DNA from: an uncultured Bacteroidales bacterium
GTDB taxonomy: Bacteria > Bacteroidota > Bacteroidia > Bacteroidales > Paludibacteraceae
Direction: 5' to 3'
Assembly (NCBI GenBank): GCA_900321605.1
Contig: ONWR01000003.1
Location: forward strand, 20,153 to 84,152
Length of the DNA stretch: 64,000 nucleotides
Position numbers and translations under genes: made by a program. Below are positions 1 through 6,843 of the stretch, one piece after another. The notes under the pieces are model-generated. The model ran no database searches, was not told the origin of the DNA, and saw only the letters and a program-made list of their open reading frames with translations. Position 1 is the stretch's first letter. Each line of letters starts with the position of its first letter.

Positions 1-207
1 TATTCTCCAGCCTATGAAAATAGCGGAGTTGACAGCTATCAACCCCGGTGCGGCTTGCGCCAAAGCAATCATGTTGAGAAACTCCTCTTCGTCAATCCAG
101 CCTTTGGTTTGAACCACTTCGCGCTGAATGAGGGGCAACATGGCGTATCCTCCACCAAGGGTGAAGGTGCCGATTTTCAAATATGTCCAAAAAAGTTGAA
201 AAAACAA
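1..207 (-). CDS. Chromate transporter (CHR family) N-terminus, partial
   Basis: The gene runs off the left edge of the window, so only its first 69 codons are present. The translation contains the CHR-family signature of a glycine-rich turn in the first membrane segment (IGTFTLGGGYAMLPL), then GWIDEEEF and the AQAAPGLIAVNSA loop. These match the opening of short chromate-type transporters, which are half-length proteins often made as adjacent pairs. No ATG lies between the uridine kinase stop (217-219) and the conserved segment. The probable start is the TTG at 207, ten bases downstream of the udk stop, so the two genes are probably cotranscribed. The substrate (chromate, sulfate or another anion) cannot be read from sequence. 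An internal ATG at the GYAM position would remove the conserved motif and is unlikely. Confidence 0.75.
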   Translation of the reverse strand, partial: MFFQLFWTYLKIGTFTLGGGYAMLPLIQREVVQTKGWIDEEEFLNMIALAQAAPGLIAVNSAIFIGWRI

Positions 208-216
208 TTTAACAGT

Positions 217-831
217 TTACTTGTCGCTAAGTTGCTGTTTAACGAACTTGGCAAGCATGTTGATTGCTGCGTTGTTGTGTCCGCCCTGCGGCACAATGAC
301 ATCTGCAAAACGCTTACAAGGCTCGATGAACTGCTCGTGCATCGGTTTGAGCACGCGTTGGTAACGCTCGATCACCGCTTCAGCCGTTCTGCCACGCTCA
401 ATGACATCACGTTTCATGACGCGTATCAGACGGTCATCCGCATCCGCATCCACGAAGATCTTCAGATCCATCTGCTTGCGCATGTTGGGTTCGCGCAACG
501 CCATGATACCCTCAACGATGATCACCTCCTTGGGCTCGATATGAATCGTCTCCTCCGAGCGCGTACACGTTATATAGGAGTATATAGGTTGCTCGATGGC
601 TTGACCCTCCTTGAGCATCGCTATATGCTTCGTCAACAAACTCCAGTCAAACGCGTCCGGATGGTCAAAGTTGATGTTTTGACGCTCCTCTACGGGCACG
701 TTACTGCTGTCTTTGTAATACGAATCCTGAGGGATGACTACCACTTCGCCTTTCGGAAGGCGTTCAATGAGTTTTCTGACTACCGTTGTTTTACCCGAGC
801 CGGTACCGCCCGCAATGCCGATGATAAACAT
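217..831 (-). CDS. udk: Uridine kinase
   Basis: Cytosolic uridine/cytidine kinase (204 aa) of pyrimidine salvage, which phosphorylates uridine or cytidine to UMP or CMP with ATP or GTP. The Walker A loop GIAGGTGSGKTT is at residues 5-16. The segment DHPDAFDW and the following region with RSEETIHIEPKEVIIVEGIMAL, read in two parts, are typical of the family's nucleoside-binding and Walker B parts. Length is normal for bacterial Udk. The ATG at 831 is the only sensible start, and a strong promoter lies 51 bases upstream. A chromate-transporter-like gene follows after a short gap on the same strand. Confidence 0.95.
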   Translation of the reverse strand: MFIIGIAGGTGSGKTTVVRKLIERLPKGEVVVIPQDSYYKDSSNVPVEERQNINFDHPDAFDWSLLTKHIAMLKEGQAIEQPIYSYITCTRSEETIHIEPKEVIIVEGIMALREPNMRKQMDLKIFVDADADDRLIRVMKRDVIERGRTAEAVIERYQRVLKPMHEQFIEPCKRFADVIVPQGGHNNAAINMLAKFVKQQLSDK

Positions 832-881
832 AAAGACATTTACAATTTAGTCATTTACGAATTTTTCATTTATTCGGGGTG

Positions 882-913
882 CAAAGGTAGTGTTTTTTTT
901 TGATATATGCAAA
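882..913 (-). promoter_or_regulatory. Core promoter for udk
   Basis: On the minus strand, TTTG (913-910), a 20-nt spacer reading CATATATC plus an A-tract, and TACCTTTG (889-882). This is the Bacteroidota primary sigma factor consensus TTTG-N20-TAnnTTTG. Confidence 0.85.
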
Positions 914-959
914 TAATCGACGAAAAAATGTAACAAAATAAAAAATAATTGCCAAAAAA

Positions 960-991
960 CTTGCGTATATGAATAATTTGTAGTAATTTTG
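960..991 (+). promoter_or_regulatory. Core promoter for tRNA-Ser and probably the exb operon
   Basis: TTG at 961-963, 20-nt spacer beginning CGTATATG, then TAATTTTG at 984-991. No other promoter of this type is visible before exbB, so the tRNA may be processed from the leader of the exb transcript. Confidence 0.75.
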
Positions 992-1049
992 TAGCCGATT
1001 TTGAAAAATCCCCTTTGTGGGTACCCTGAAAAATGCGTTTTAGGGGTAA

Positions 1050-1137
1050 GGAGAGATGCTCGAGTGGTTGAAGAGGCACGCCTGGAAAGCGTGTAAACTC
1101 CAAAAGGGTTTCCGGGGTTCGAATCCCCGTCTCTCCG
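1050..1137 (+). tRNA. tRNA-Ser (anticodon GGA)
   Basis: Acceptor arms GGAGAGA (1050-1056) and TCTCTCC (1130-1136) pair fully, with discriminator G at 1137. The anticodon stem-loop CGCCTGGAAAGCG presents GGA. A long variable arm and the T-arm GGGGTTCGAATCCCC follow, as expected for a class II serine tRNA. The 3' CCA is not encoded. The last 16 bases, plus the five that follow, are duplicated 118 bp downstream. Confidence 0.95.
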
Positions 1138-1239
1138 CAAGACTTTGACATGATTTGAACGTCCAAGCTCGCTTGAGCGGGCAAACATGGTCAAAGGATT
1201 GCACAGGATGCCTGTGGCAGACTATGGGGATTACGGAGA

Positions 1240-1260
1240 AATCCCCGTCTCTCCGCAAGA
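1240..1260 (+). repeat. Second copy of the tRNA-Ser 3' end (att-like)
   Basis: Positions 1240-1260 repeat 1122-1142 exactly (21 bp), covering the 3' part of the T-arm, the acceptor strand and a few downstream bases. The 97 bp between the copies carries no recognisable gene; a 38-codon ATG frame (1187-1303) crosses the second copy but has no recognisable product. Duplicated tRNA 3' ends are what integration of a tRNA-targeting element leaves behind. Confidence 0.7.
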
Positions 1261-1325
1261 AAAAGAAACACACACATTAACCGAAAAAATAAAACACAAA
1301 TAAATAACTTAATAAAAAGATTCTC

Positions 1326-2144
1326 ATGAAAAAAGTATTTGCAACCCTTACGGTGCTGGCTATGCTGACTTTTGGCAGCGCAGCTCTTATGGCACAAGAG
1401 GCAGCAGCTCCAGTTGAGGAGGCCGCTGTAGAAAACGTAGATGAAGCTGCTCCGGCAGTGGAAGAAGTAGCAGAAGCTCCGGCTGAGGAAGCTGGAGGTA
1501 TGGTCGCTCTTCACAAGACCCTCAAAACCAAATTTATTGAAGGTGGTGCAGGCTTCATGGCTCTGACACTCGTTACCTTGGTATTCGGTTTGGCTCTCTG
1601 TATTGAGCGTATTATCTATCTGTCGCTCAGCAAGACGAACACCAAAGAGCTGCTTGCTAATATCGAGGCTGCTCTCAAGCAAGGTGGTATTGAGAAGGCT
1701 CTGGATGTTTGCCGCAATACTCGCGGTCCGGTGGCTTCGATCTTCTATCAGGGCTTGAGCCGTTACGATGAGGGTATCGACGTAGTAGAGAAGACTGTTG
1801 CTTCTTATGGTGGCGTACAGCTCGGTCTCTTGGAGAAGAACCTCTCTTGGATCTCGCTCTTCATCTCGATCGCTCCGTCTCTCGGATTCTTGGGTACCAT
1901 TATCGGTATGATCGCTGCCTTCGATAAGATCCAGCAAGTTGGTGATATCTCCGCTACTGTTGTTGCCGGTGGTATCAAGGTCGCTCTGTTGACTACGTTG
2001 CTCGGTTTGATTATTGCTATTGTTCTGCAGTTGTTCTACAACTACATTCTCAGCCTCATTGAGGGTCTGGTTAATGAAATGGAGGACAGCTCGATTAGCC
2101 TGCTCGATATCGTAGTAGAGTACGACGCTGCCCAGAAGAAATAA
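1326..2144 (+). CDS. exbB: MotA/TolQ/ExbB proton channel family protein
   Basis: Inner-membrane proton-channel subunit (272 aa) that, with ExbD, energises TonB-dependent outer-membrane transport. It starts with a cleavable-looking signal peptide (about residues 1-23, ending LMAQ). An Ala/Glu-rich low-complexity stretch (about 24-57) probably lies in the periplasm. Three membrane spans are visible near residues 75-97, 165-190 and 205-240. The last two contain the conserved GFLGTIIGMI and LLTTLLGLIIAI segments of the family. The signal peptide and acidic linker are common in Bacteroidota ExbB and absent from the enterobacterial protein. It heads a four-gene operon with a small membrane protein and two ExbD proteins. 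No tonB gene is in the operon. Confidence 0.93.
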   Translation: MKKVFATLTVLAMLTFGSAALMAQEAAAPVEEAAVENVDEAAPAVEEVAEAPAEEAGGMVALHKTLKTKFIEGGAGFMALTLVTLVFGLALCIERIIYLSLSKTNTKELLANIEAALKQGGIEKALDVCRNTRGPVASIFYQGLSRYDEGIDVVEKTVASYGGVQLGLLEKNLSWISLFISIAPSLGFLGTIIGMIAAFDKIQQVGDISATVVAGGIKVALLTTLLGLIIAIVLQLFYNYILSLIEGLVNEMEDSSISLLDIVVEYDAAQKK

Positions 2145-2204
2145 TAATATAAGGTACGCGTACGTACGTGCGCGAACTATAGAACTTATAAATTCTGAGC
2201 AATT

Positions 2205-2684
2205 ATGAAAGATTATAAATTATTACCTAAAATTACCCTTTGGACGCTTTTGGCGTTGGGCATTGTGTTCATCGCAATGTTCTTCCTCGGCGGCTCGAAC
2301 GGTAGTCTGGAGGTAGCCGGTGATTTCTTGGATATCCCGCGTTTCACCGATGCATTCCTCACTTGGGTCTACATCTTGGTAGGTCTGGTAGTGCTGATCA
2401 CCCTTTGTGTGGTTTGTGCCGACTTTGCCAACAACTGGAAGACCAACCGTCGTAAGGCGTATATGACGCTGGGCGTAGTATGCGGATTCGTTGTTCTCGC
2501 ATGCCTCTGCTGGTTCCTCGGTAGCCCTGAGAAAATCAATATTATCGGTTATGAAGGCACAGATAACCAAGGTGCTTGGGCTCAATTGGCCGACGCTGTT
2601 ATCTATGCTTGTTACTTCCTCATCACCGCTACTATCTGTACGATGATTTGGGGTGTAATATATACCAAAAAACTGTCGAAGTAA
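2205..2684 (+). CDS. Four-TM membrane protein of the exb operon, function unknown
   Basis: A 159-aa protein with four hydrophobic stretches (about residues 9-30, 50-72, 86-106 and 130-153) and almost no soluble domain. I do not recognise a named family. It lies 60 bp after exbB and 12 bp before exbD on the same strand, so it is almost certainly cotranscribed. From general knowledge of Bacteroidota, a small membrane protein between ExbB and ExbD is a recurring arrangement, which argues for an accessory subunit or assembly factor of the proton channel. That role is inference. The start ATG at 2205 gives a short N-terminus followed directly by the first membrane span. Confidence 0.8.
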   Translation: MKDYKLLPKITLWTLLALGIVFIAMFFLGGSNGSLEVAGDFLDIPRFTDAFLTWVYILVGLVVLITLCVVCADFANNWKTNRRKAYMTLGVVCGFVVLACLCWFLGSPEKINIIGYEGTDNQGAWAQLADAVIYACYFLITATICTMIWGVIYTKKLSK

Positions 2685-2696
2685 ATCACATTTATC

Positions 2697-3275
2697 ATGG
2701 CAAAGAAAATCCCACAGATTAACGCCAGTTCCATGGCCGACATCTCGTTCCTGTTGCTGATTTTCTTCTTGGTGACCACCTCTATGGATGTAAACCAAGG
2801 ACTGGCTCGCCGTCTGCCTGCTCCTATTCCGCCCGACCAGAAAGTGGAGGATAAGGATATCAATAAGCGCAACCTGATGGTGGTCAAGATCAACTCGGCT
2901 AACCAATTGATGGTGCAGGGTCAGTTGATGGATGTGAAGCAACTTCGCGAGAGGGCTAAAGAGTTCATCTTAAACGAGAATAACGCGGATTTCTATCCGA
3001 AGTTGTTCGAGGAGGATTTCGGTGCTCCCTTCGGCGTACTCAAGTACACCAAGGATCACGTCATCTCCGTTCAGAACGACGTGGATACCCAGTATCAGGC
3101 GTATCTCGATGTGCAGAATGAGCTCGTAGCTGCTTATAATGAATTGCGTGAAGAATGTGCGCAGAAGTATTTCCACAAAGCTTATAGCGAACTCGAAGAG
3201 GATCAACAGAAACAGATCCAAAAGATCTATCCTCAGAAGATTTCGGAAGCTGAACCTAAAAATTACGGTAACTAA
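2697..3275 (+). CDS. exbD: ExbD/TolR family biopolymer transport protein
   Basis: A 192-aa single-pass inner-membrane protein. The N-terminal cytoplasmic stub is followed by one transmembrane helix with the conserved aspartate in ADISFLLLIFFLVTT (about residues 13-28), the residue that carries the proton in ExbD/TolR. The periplasmic part is longer than in E. coli ExbD (about 140 aa) and has a Glu/Lys/Gln-rich C-terminal extension. It is followed one base later by a second ExbD, so the channel may use two different ExbD chains, as in several Bacteroidota. It works with the ExbB protein at 1326. Confidence 0.9.
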   Translation: MAKKIPQINASSMADISFLLLIFFLVTTSMDVNQGLARRLPAPIPPDQKVEDKDINKRNLMVVKINSANQLMVQGQLMDVKQLRERAKEFILNENNADFYPKLFEEDFGAPFGVLKYTKDHVISVQNDVDTQYQAYLDVQNELVAAYNELREECAQKYFHKAYSELEEDQQKQIQKIYPQKISEAEPKNYGN

Positions 3276-3276
3276 T

Positions 3277-3747
3277 ATGGCTAAGATACGTAGAAATGAG
3301 AAACGTGAGATGCCGGCGTTGAATACGTCGTCCCTCCCTGATATTATCTTCATGCTGCTGTTCTTCTTCATGTCCGTTACGTCTATGAAAGAGGTCAGCT
3401 ACAAGGTGCAGTTCAAGAACCCGCAGGCTACTGAGCTCACCAAGCTGGAGAAGAAATCCCTTGTGCGTTATATCTACGTAGGTACGCCTACAGCAGAGTT
3501 CCGCAAGCAGTATGGTGCAGAGACCCGTATCCAGCTCGATGACGCTTTCGCTGAGACCAGCGAGATCGGCGAGTATATCGTCAATGAGCGTTCGTCCATG
3601 AAGGAGTCCGAGCAAGGATTGATGACCGTCTCGATCAAAGCCGACAAGGAGACACGTATGGGTGTCATCGCTGACATCAAACAAGAGCTCCGTCGCGCTT
3701 ATGCACTGAAGATCAGTTACGCTGCAACCCAGCGAACCAGTTACTAA
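3277..3747 (+). CDS. exbD: Second ExbD/TolR family protein
   Basis: A 156-aa ExbD paralogue. The start is the ATG at 3277, one base after the stop of the first exbD (3273-3275). A longer in-frame reading from 3139 overlaps the upstream gene and has no family similarity, so it is rejected. The membrane helix LPDIIFMLLFFFMSVTSM (about residues 21-38) carries the expected aspartate. The C-terminus (ADKETRMGVIADIKQELRRA) resembles the periplasmic ExbD fold in which a beta-strand precedes the final helix. The operon ends here; a hairpin with a T-run lies 18 bp downstream. Confidence 0.92.
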   Translation: MAKIRRNEKREMPALNTSSLPDIIFMLLFFFMSVTSMKEVSYKVQFKNPQATELTKLEKKSLVRYIYVGTPTAEFRKQYGAETRIQLDDAFAETSEIGEYIVNERSSMKESEQGLMTVSIKADKETRMGVIADIKQELRRAYALKISYAATQRTSY

Positions 3748-3764
3748 TCAGTAACCCGATAACA

Positions 3765-3795
3765 GAAAAAAAGCAACGTTTGTTGCTTTTTTTTT
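3765..3795 (+). terminator. Rho-independent terminator of the exb operon
   Basis: AAAAAGCAAC-GTTT-GTTGCTTTTT forms a 10-bp stem with a 4-nt loop and continues into a T-run. It is 18 bp after the second exbD stop. Confidence 0.85.
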
Positions 3796-3823
3796 GTCTA
3801 TTATTAAGGAACTATAGGCAATA

Positions 3824-3855
3824 TTTGCCTATATTGGAGATTTTTTGTAATTTTG
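3824..3855 (+). promoter_or_regulatory. Core promoter for the secreted protein at 3880
   Basis: TTTG (3824-3827), 20-nt spacer, TAATTTTG (3848-3855). The start codon is 25 bases downstream of the -7 element. Confidence 0.8.
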
Positions 3856-3879
3856 TCGCCGTTTTGATAAGATATAGGT

Positions 3880-5508
3880 ATGAAAAAGATTTTCTTTCTG
3901 ATAGCATCGTTGATGCTTAGTATAGGTATTCAAGCGCAGTTAGCATGGGATACCGAGATGACCAAAAATGATTTTGACAACGCCCAAACCGTTATTTCCA
4001 ATACGAGTAATGTCAGTTTCTCCAACCCCGTATTAGGTTTAGGAGGCGGTTTGTCTATTGGTAAATTGACTCTAATTACTCCTTTTACGGACGAGTGTGT
4101 GATTGCTTTATCGCAGACAGGTGTGGCAGAGAAGCTCTCTTTTGCTTGGCAAGGTGGTAGTAGCGGTACGTTCAGCGTCTATCAGTCTGCTGACCATAAT
4201 AACTGGTCTTTGCTGCTCACCAAGCAAGGTAACACCATCTCTACGGACACCAAGGAGGAGTTGGACTTGGCGACGACTACTCGCTATCTGAAATTCGAGG
4301 CATCCGCTCATACTGCGGTTGTATTCCGTAAGATCAAAGTGACGGAACTCAAGGAGCTCTCCGCTTCTACGGATGAGTGGCCTTTCGGTAGCGGTATGGT
4401 GGATGATGCGGAAGGTCAGAAGAACGTGACGGTCACTTGGACCAATATCGTAGCATCGGTCACTTCGACCGATTCGCATTTCTCGGCTTCGCTGACTACT
4501 GTAGGTCAGAAAAACCTCATCAATCAGACCACACAACTCACGATTCGTTATTCGCATTCGGAGGCAGGAGAGCATAGCGGTGAGATCGTCATTGCCGGAG
4601 AGGGACGCGAGGTACGTATCGCCGTGTCCGGTCAGACCAGCAAGTACGACCAGACCCTTACGTGGATCCAAGACATCAATCAGTGCGTAGCGACCGATCA
4701 TATCTCGTTCAATGCGTTCACGTCCTCTTCCTTGGATGTAGTCTATGAGAGTTCGGATGAGAGCGTAGCCTATGTAGAGGGTAACGAACTGGTGGTCGTT
4801 TGTGCCGGAGAGGTGACCCTTACCGCTACGCAGCCCGGTAACTATAAGTTCAATGCGGCGGAGTTTGTCTCCAAGAGTCTGACGATCATCAAAGCCGATC
4901 CGATGATCGGTGTGACGGTGGATGATCTGACGTATGGTCAGCCGCTCAGCGAGGCGCTTATCCATGAGACACTCGGTCAGGTGGAGGGCAGCTTCACGTG
5001 GCTTGAGATAGCTCCGGATTCAGTGCTTAACGCAGGAGACTATGCCCTCTCGTTGCTCTTCAAGCCTGCTGACAGTTGTGTCTATAACGAGCGTACGATC
5101 CCTGTTGGACTGCATGTGAACAAAGCGGTCCAGACGATTGTTTGGGAAGGTCAGGATACTGAACTCATGGTAGGTACCAACGTGCCATCTACGGCGCAGC
5201 TGAGTTCCGGTCTGCCGATCACCTATGCCTATACGTCTTGCCTATTGGCAATCGAGGAAGGTATTATCATTCCGGAGAACGAGGGCGAAGTGACGGTCGT
5301 AGCATACCATCCGGGTAATGAGAACTATCTGCCTACGACGGTGATCATGGAGACCTTCACCATCACCCCGCAATCGGCTCCTACGGGTGTACAACAACAA
5401 TTGTCGCCCGAACAGATCCGTCGGGCGAACAAATGGCTCCATGCCGGTAAGACGTATATCTCTTTCGAGGGAAAAGTATATGATGCGCAGGGCAAACTGC
5501 TGTATTGA
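3880..5508 (+). CDS. Secreted multi-domain beta-rich protein, function unknown
   Basis: A 542-aa protein with a signal peptide (residues 1-20, ending IQAQ). The N-terminal third reads like a beta-sandwich that could be carbohydrate-binding or discoidin-like (segments VYQSADHNNWSLL and TRYLKFEASA). The middle holds two bacterial Ig-like or MBG-type repeats, including TLTWIQDIN, ADPMIGVTVDDLTYGQPLS and KAVQTIVWEG. The last 35 residues end in a short motif of the form GKTYI..EGKVYDAQGKLL, a relative of the tails on other secreted proteins in this window, and may be a sorting signal. No catalytic motif is visible. It has its own promoter and sits alone. Its stop codon abuts the stop of the convergent esterase gene, and a hairpin covers both. 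Confidence 0.75.
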   Translation: MKKIFFLIASLMLSIGIQAQLAWDTEMTKNDFDNAQTVISNTSNVSFSNPVLGLGGGLSIGKLTLITPFTDECVIALSQTGVAEKLSFAWQGGSSGTFSVYQSADHNNWSLLLTKQGNTISTDTKEELDLATTTRYLKFEASAHTAVVFRKIKVTELKELSASTDEWPFGSGMVDDAEGQKNVTVTWTNIVASVTSTDSHFSASLTTVGQKNLINQTTQLTIRYSHSEAGEHSGEIVIAGEGREVRIAVSGQTSKYDQTLTWIQDINQCVATDHISFNAFTSSSLDVVYESSDESVAYVEGNELVVVCAGEVTLTATQPGNYKFNAAEFVSKSLTIIKADPMIGVTVDDLTYGQPLSEALIHETLGQVEGSFTWLEIAPDSVLNAGDYALSLLFKPADSCVYNERTIPVGLHVNKAVQTIVWEGQDTELMVGTNVPSTAQLSSGLPITYAYTSCLLAIEEGIIIPENEGEVTVVAYHPGNENYLPTTVIMETFTITPQSAPTGVQQQLSPEQIRRANKWLHAGKTYISFEGKVYDAQGKLLY

Positions 5509-5518
5509 TTACAGCAGT
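5496..5518. terminator. Bidirectional hairpin spanning two convergent stop codons
   Basis: ACTGCTGTA (5496-5504) and TACAGCAGT (5510-5518) form a perfect 9-bp stem around a 5-nt loop. The stop TGA of the plus-strand gene (5506-5508) and the stop TAA of the minus-strand gene (5511-5509) are adjacent and lie inside the hairpin. There is no long T-run on either side, so termination efficiency is uncertain. Confidence 0.6.
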
Positions 5519-6843
5519 CTCTTGCCCTTCACGCGCAGTTCGCCTACTTCCAGACGTTTGCCTTTCTGCGGTTGACCATTGGAGTCATACCAAGGCAGAA
5601 TACGAATATGCAGCGTCTCGCCTGCAGGTACTAAGATGGGTTGGCCGAGTTCGATCAACTCTTTTTTATTCTTCTTGAGTGCCGTGTTCTCGTAGATAGT
5701 AGTCACGCCTTTGAAACTCTCTCCGAAACCGTAGTTGATATGTATATTCATCCCTGCGCCGCCTTTGGCTTTGATGGGAACGGAGATGGACTCAATGACA
5801 AGTCCTTTCTTCTTCTCCGCAGCGATGGTGTATTCGATATAGCGGTTCGCTACCTCGTCTATCTCTCCGGCAGGCCAAAGACCGCCTGTCGGCATATAGG
5901 CTCGTTTGAGCGTTTCAAGGTTCGAGAGCTTAGTGGGTTGCAGCGTCTCGCTGAACGGTGTGCCTTTGGCAGCGAAAGCGGCTTTCTTGCCGGACTCCTC
6001 TATGCCTCGTGCATAGACAGCGTATTGCTCTTTAGAAGGGAAGACGAGCCAAGGGTGCATCTCAGCCAATTCGGGCGAGTTGATCATCAGTTCGTATGCC
6101 AAGCTTGCTACCACCATACCGCCTTCGGCAGAGGTGTGGGTCTTGTCGCCGCAGTTGAAATAATGGGTCATGCAGTACTCTTTGCCTTGCTGCTCAAAGA
6201 ACTCGCGGCTCCGTTCGGTCATATCCAGAAACGGCACGCTCATCTCTTGTGCTACCTCCCGCATACAACGGACGTAGTTTTTATTAGTCGATGGTCCATT
6301 AGAGGGCGTTAGATCATGTCTGCCTTCGGCATTGATCTTACCGTCCTTGAAATACACACGGCAGATAGGGGACATCAGGATCGGTGTCACGCCTTTCTCT
6401 CGCGCCTCGCGGATATAGGTGCGCAGAAACTCCTTATAGATCGTGTTCGGCTCCGTGCCGCGCATGTCGGTCAGGGTATCCTTACCTTCGGCACGCAGAC
6501 GGGCGTTCTGTTCGTACACATCCTCTCCTTTACATTTCTCGTCGTTATGAGCAAACTGGATGATGAGGTAGTCGCCTTCGTGCATCTGGGTCTTGACGGA
6601 CGGCCAGAGGTTATCCGTGGTGTAGAACGTACGGGTAGAAGCACCCGATTTGCCACGGTTATTGACGGTGACGGAGTCGGGGTTGAAGAATGCTTGCAGG
6701 TACATACCCCATCCTCGTTTAGGGGTAGCAGCGGGTTTGTAGTCGGACATCGTACTGTCGCCTATCGTGTGTACACGTCTCGGGGCGGCTACCATACTAA
6801 GGCACATCGCGGAGAGTGCCAAGAGGGTCAAATGCTTATTCAT
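5509..6843 (-). CDS. SGNH/GDSL hydrolase, rhamnogalacturonan acetylesterase-like (CE12)
   Basis: A 444-aa secreted esterase with a signal peptide (about residues 1-20). The catalytic serine block is GDST (28-31), followed by the oxyanion glycine/asparagine blocks NNRGKSGAS (61-69) and FAHND (97-101). The Asp-His pair is in DKTHTSAEGG. This order of blocks is that of the SGNH fold, and the spacing matches rhamnogalacturonan acetylesterases, which deacetylate pectin side chains in the periplasm. The C-terminal 180 residues form an extra beta-rich region. The start is taken at ATG 6843: the longer reading has 72 extra residues translated from the overlapping helicase gene. It overlaps the helicase stop by 8 bp, suggesting translational coupling. 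Substrate is inferred only from family resemblance. Confidence 0.8.
   Translation of the reverse strand: MNKHLTLLALSAMCLSMVAAPRRVHTIGDSTMSDYKPAATPKRGWGMYLQAFFNPDSVTVNNRGKSGASTRTFYTTDNLWPSVKTQMHEGDYLIIQFAHNDEKCKGEDVYEQNARLRAEGKDTLTDMRGTEPNTIYKEFLRTYIREAREKGVTPILMSPICRVYFKDGKINAEGRHDLTPSNGPSTNKNYVRCMREVAQEMSVPFLDMTERSREFFEQQGKEYCMTHYFNCGDKTHTSAEGGMVVASLAYELMINSPELAEMHPWLVFPSKEQYAVYARGIEESGKKAAFAAKGTPFSETLQPTKLSNLETLKRAYMPTGGLWPAGEIDEVANRYIEYTIAAEKKKGLVIESISVPIKAKGGAGMNIHINYGFGESFKGVTTIYENTALKKNKKELIELGQPILVPAGETLHIRILPWYDSNGQPQKGKRLEVGELRVKGKRLL

Noticed and set aside
847-1194. Minus-strand frames over tRNA-Ser and the udk promoter
   Set aside because: They translate a tRNA and promoter sequence and have no coding character.
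1187-1303. 38-codon ATG frame between tRNA-Ser and exbB
   Set aside because: The frame crosses the duplicated tRNA end and matches no family. It could be a leader peptide but nothing supports translation, so it is mentioned only with the repeat.
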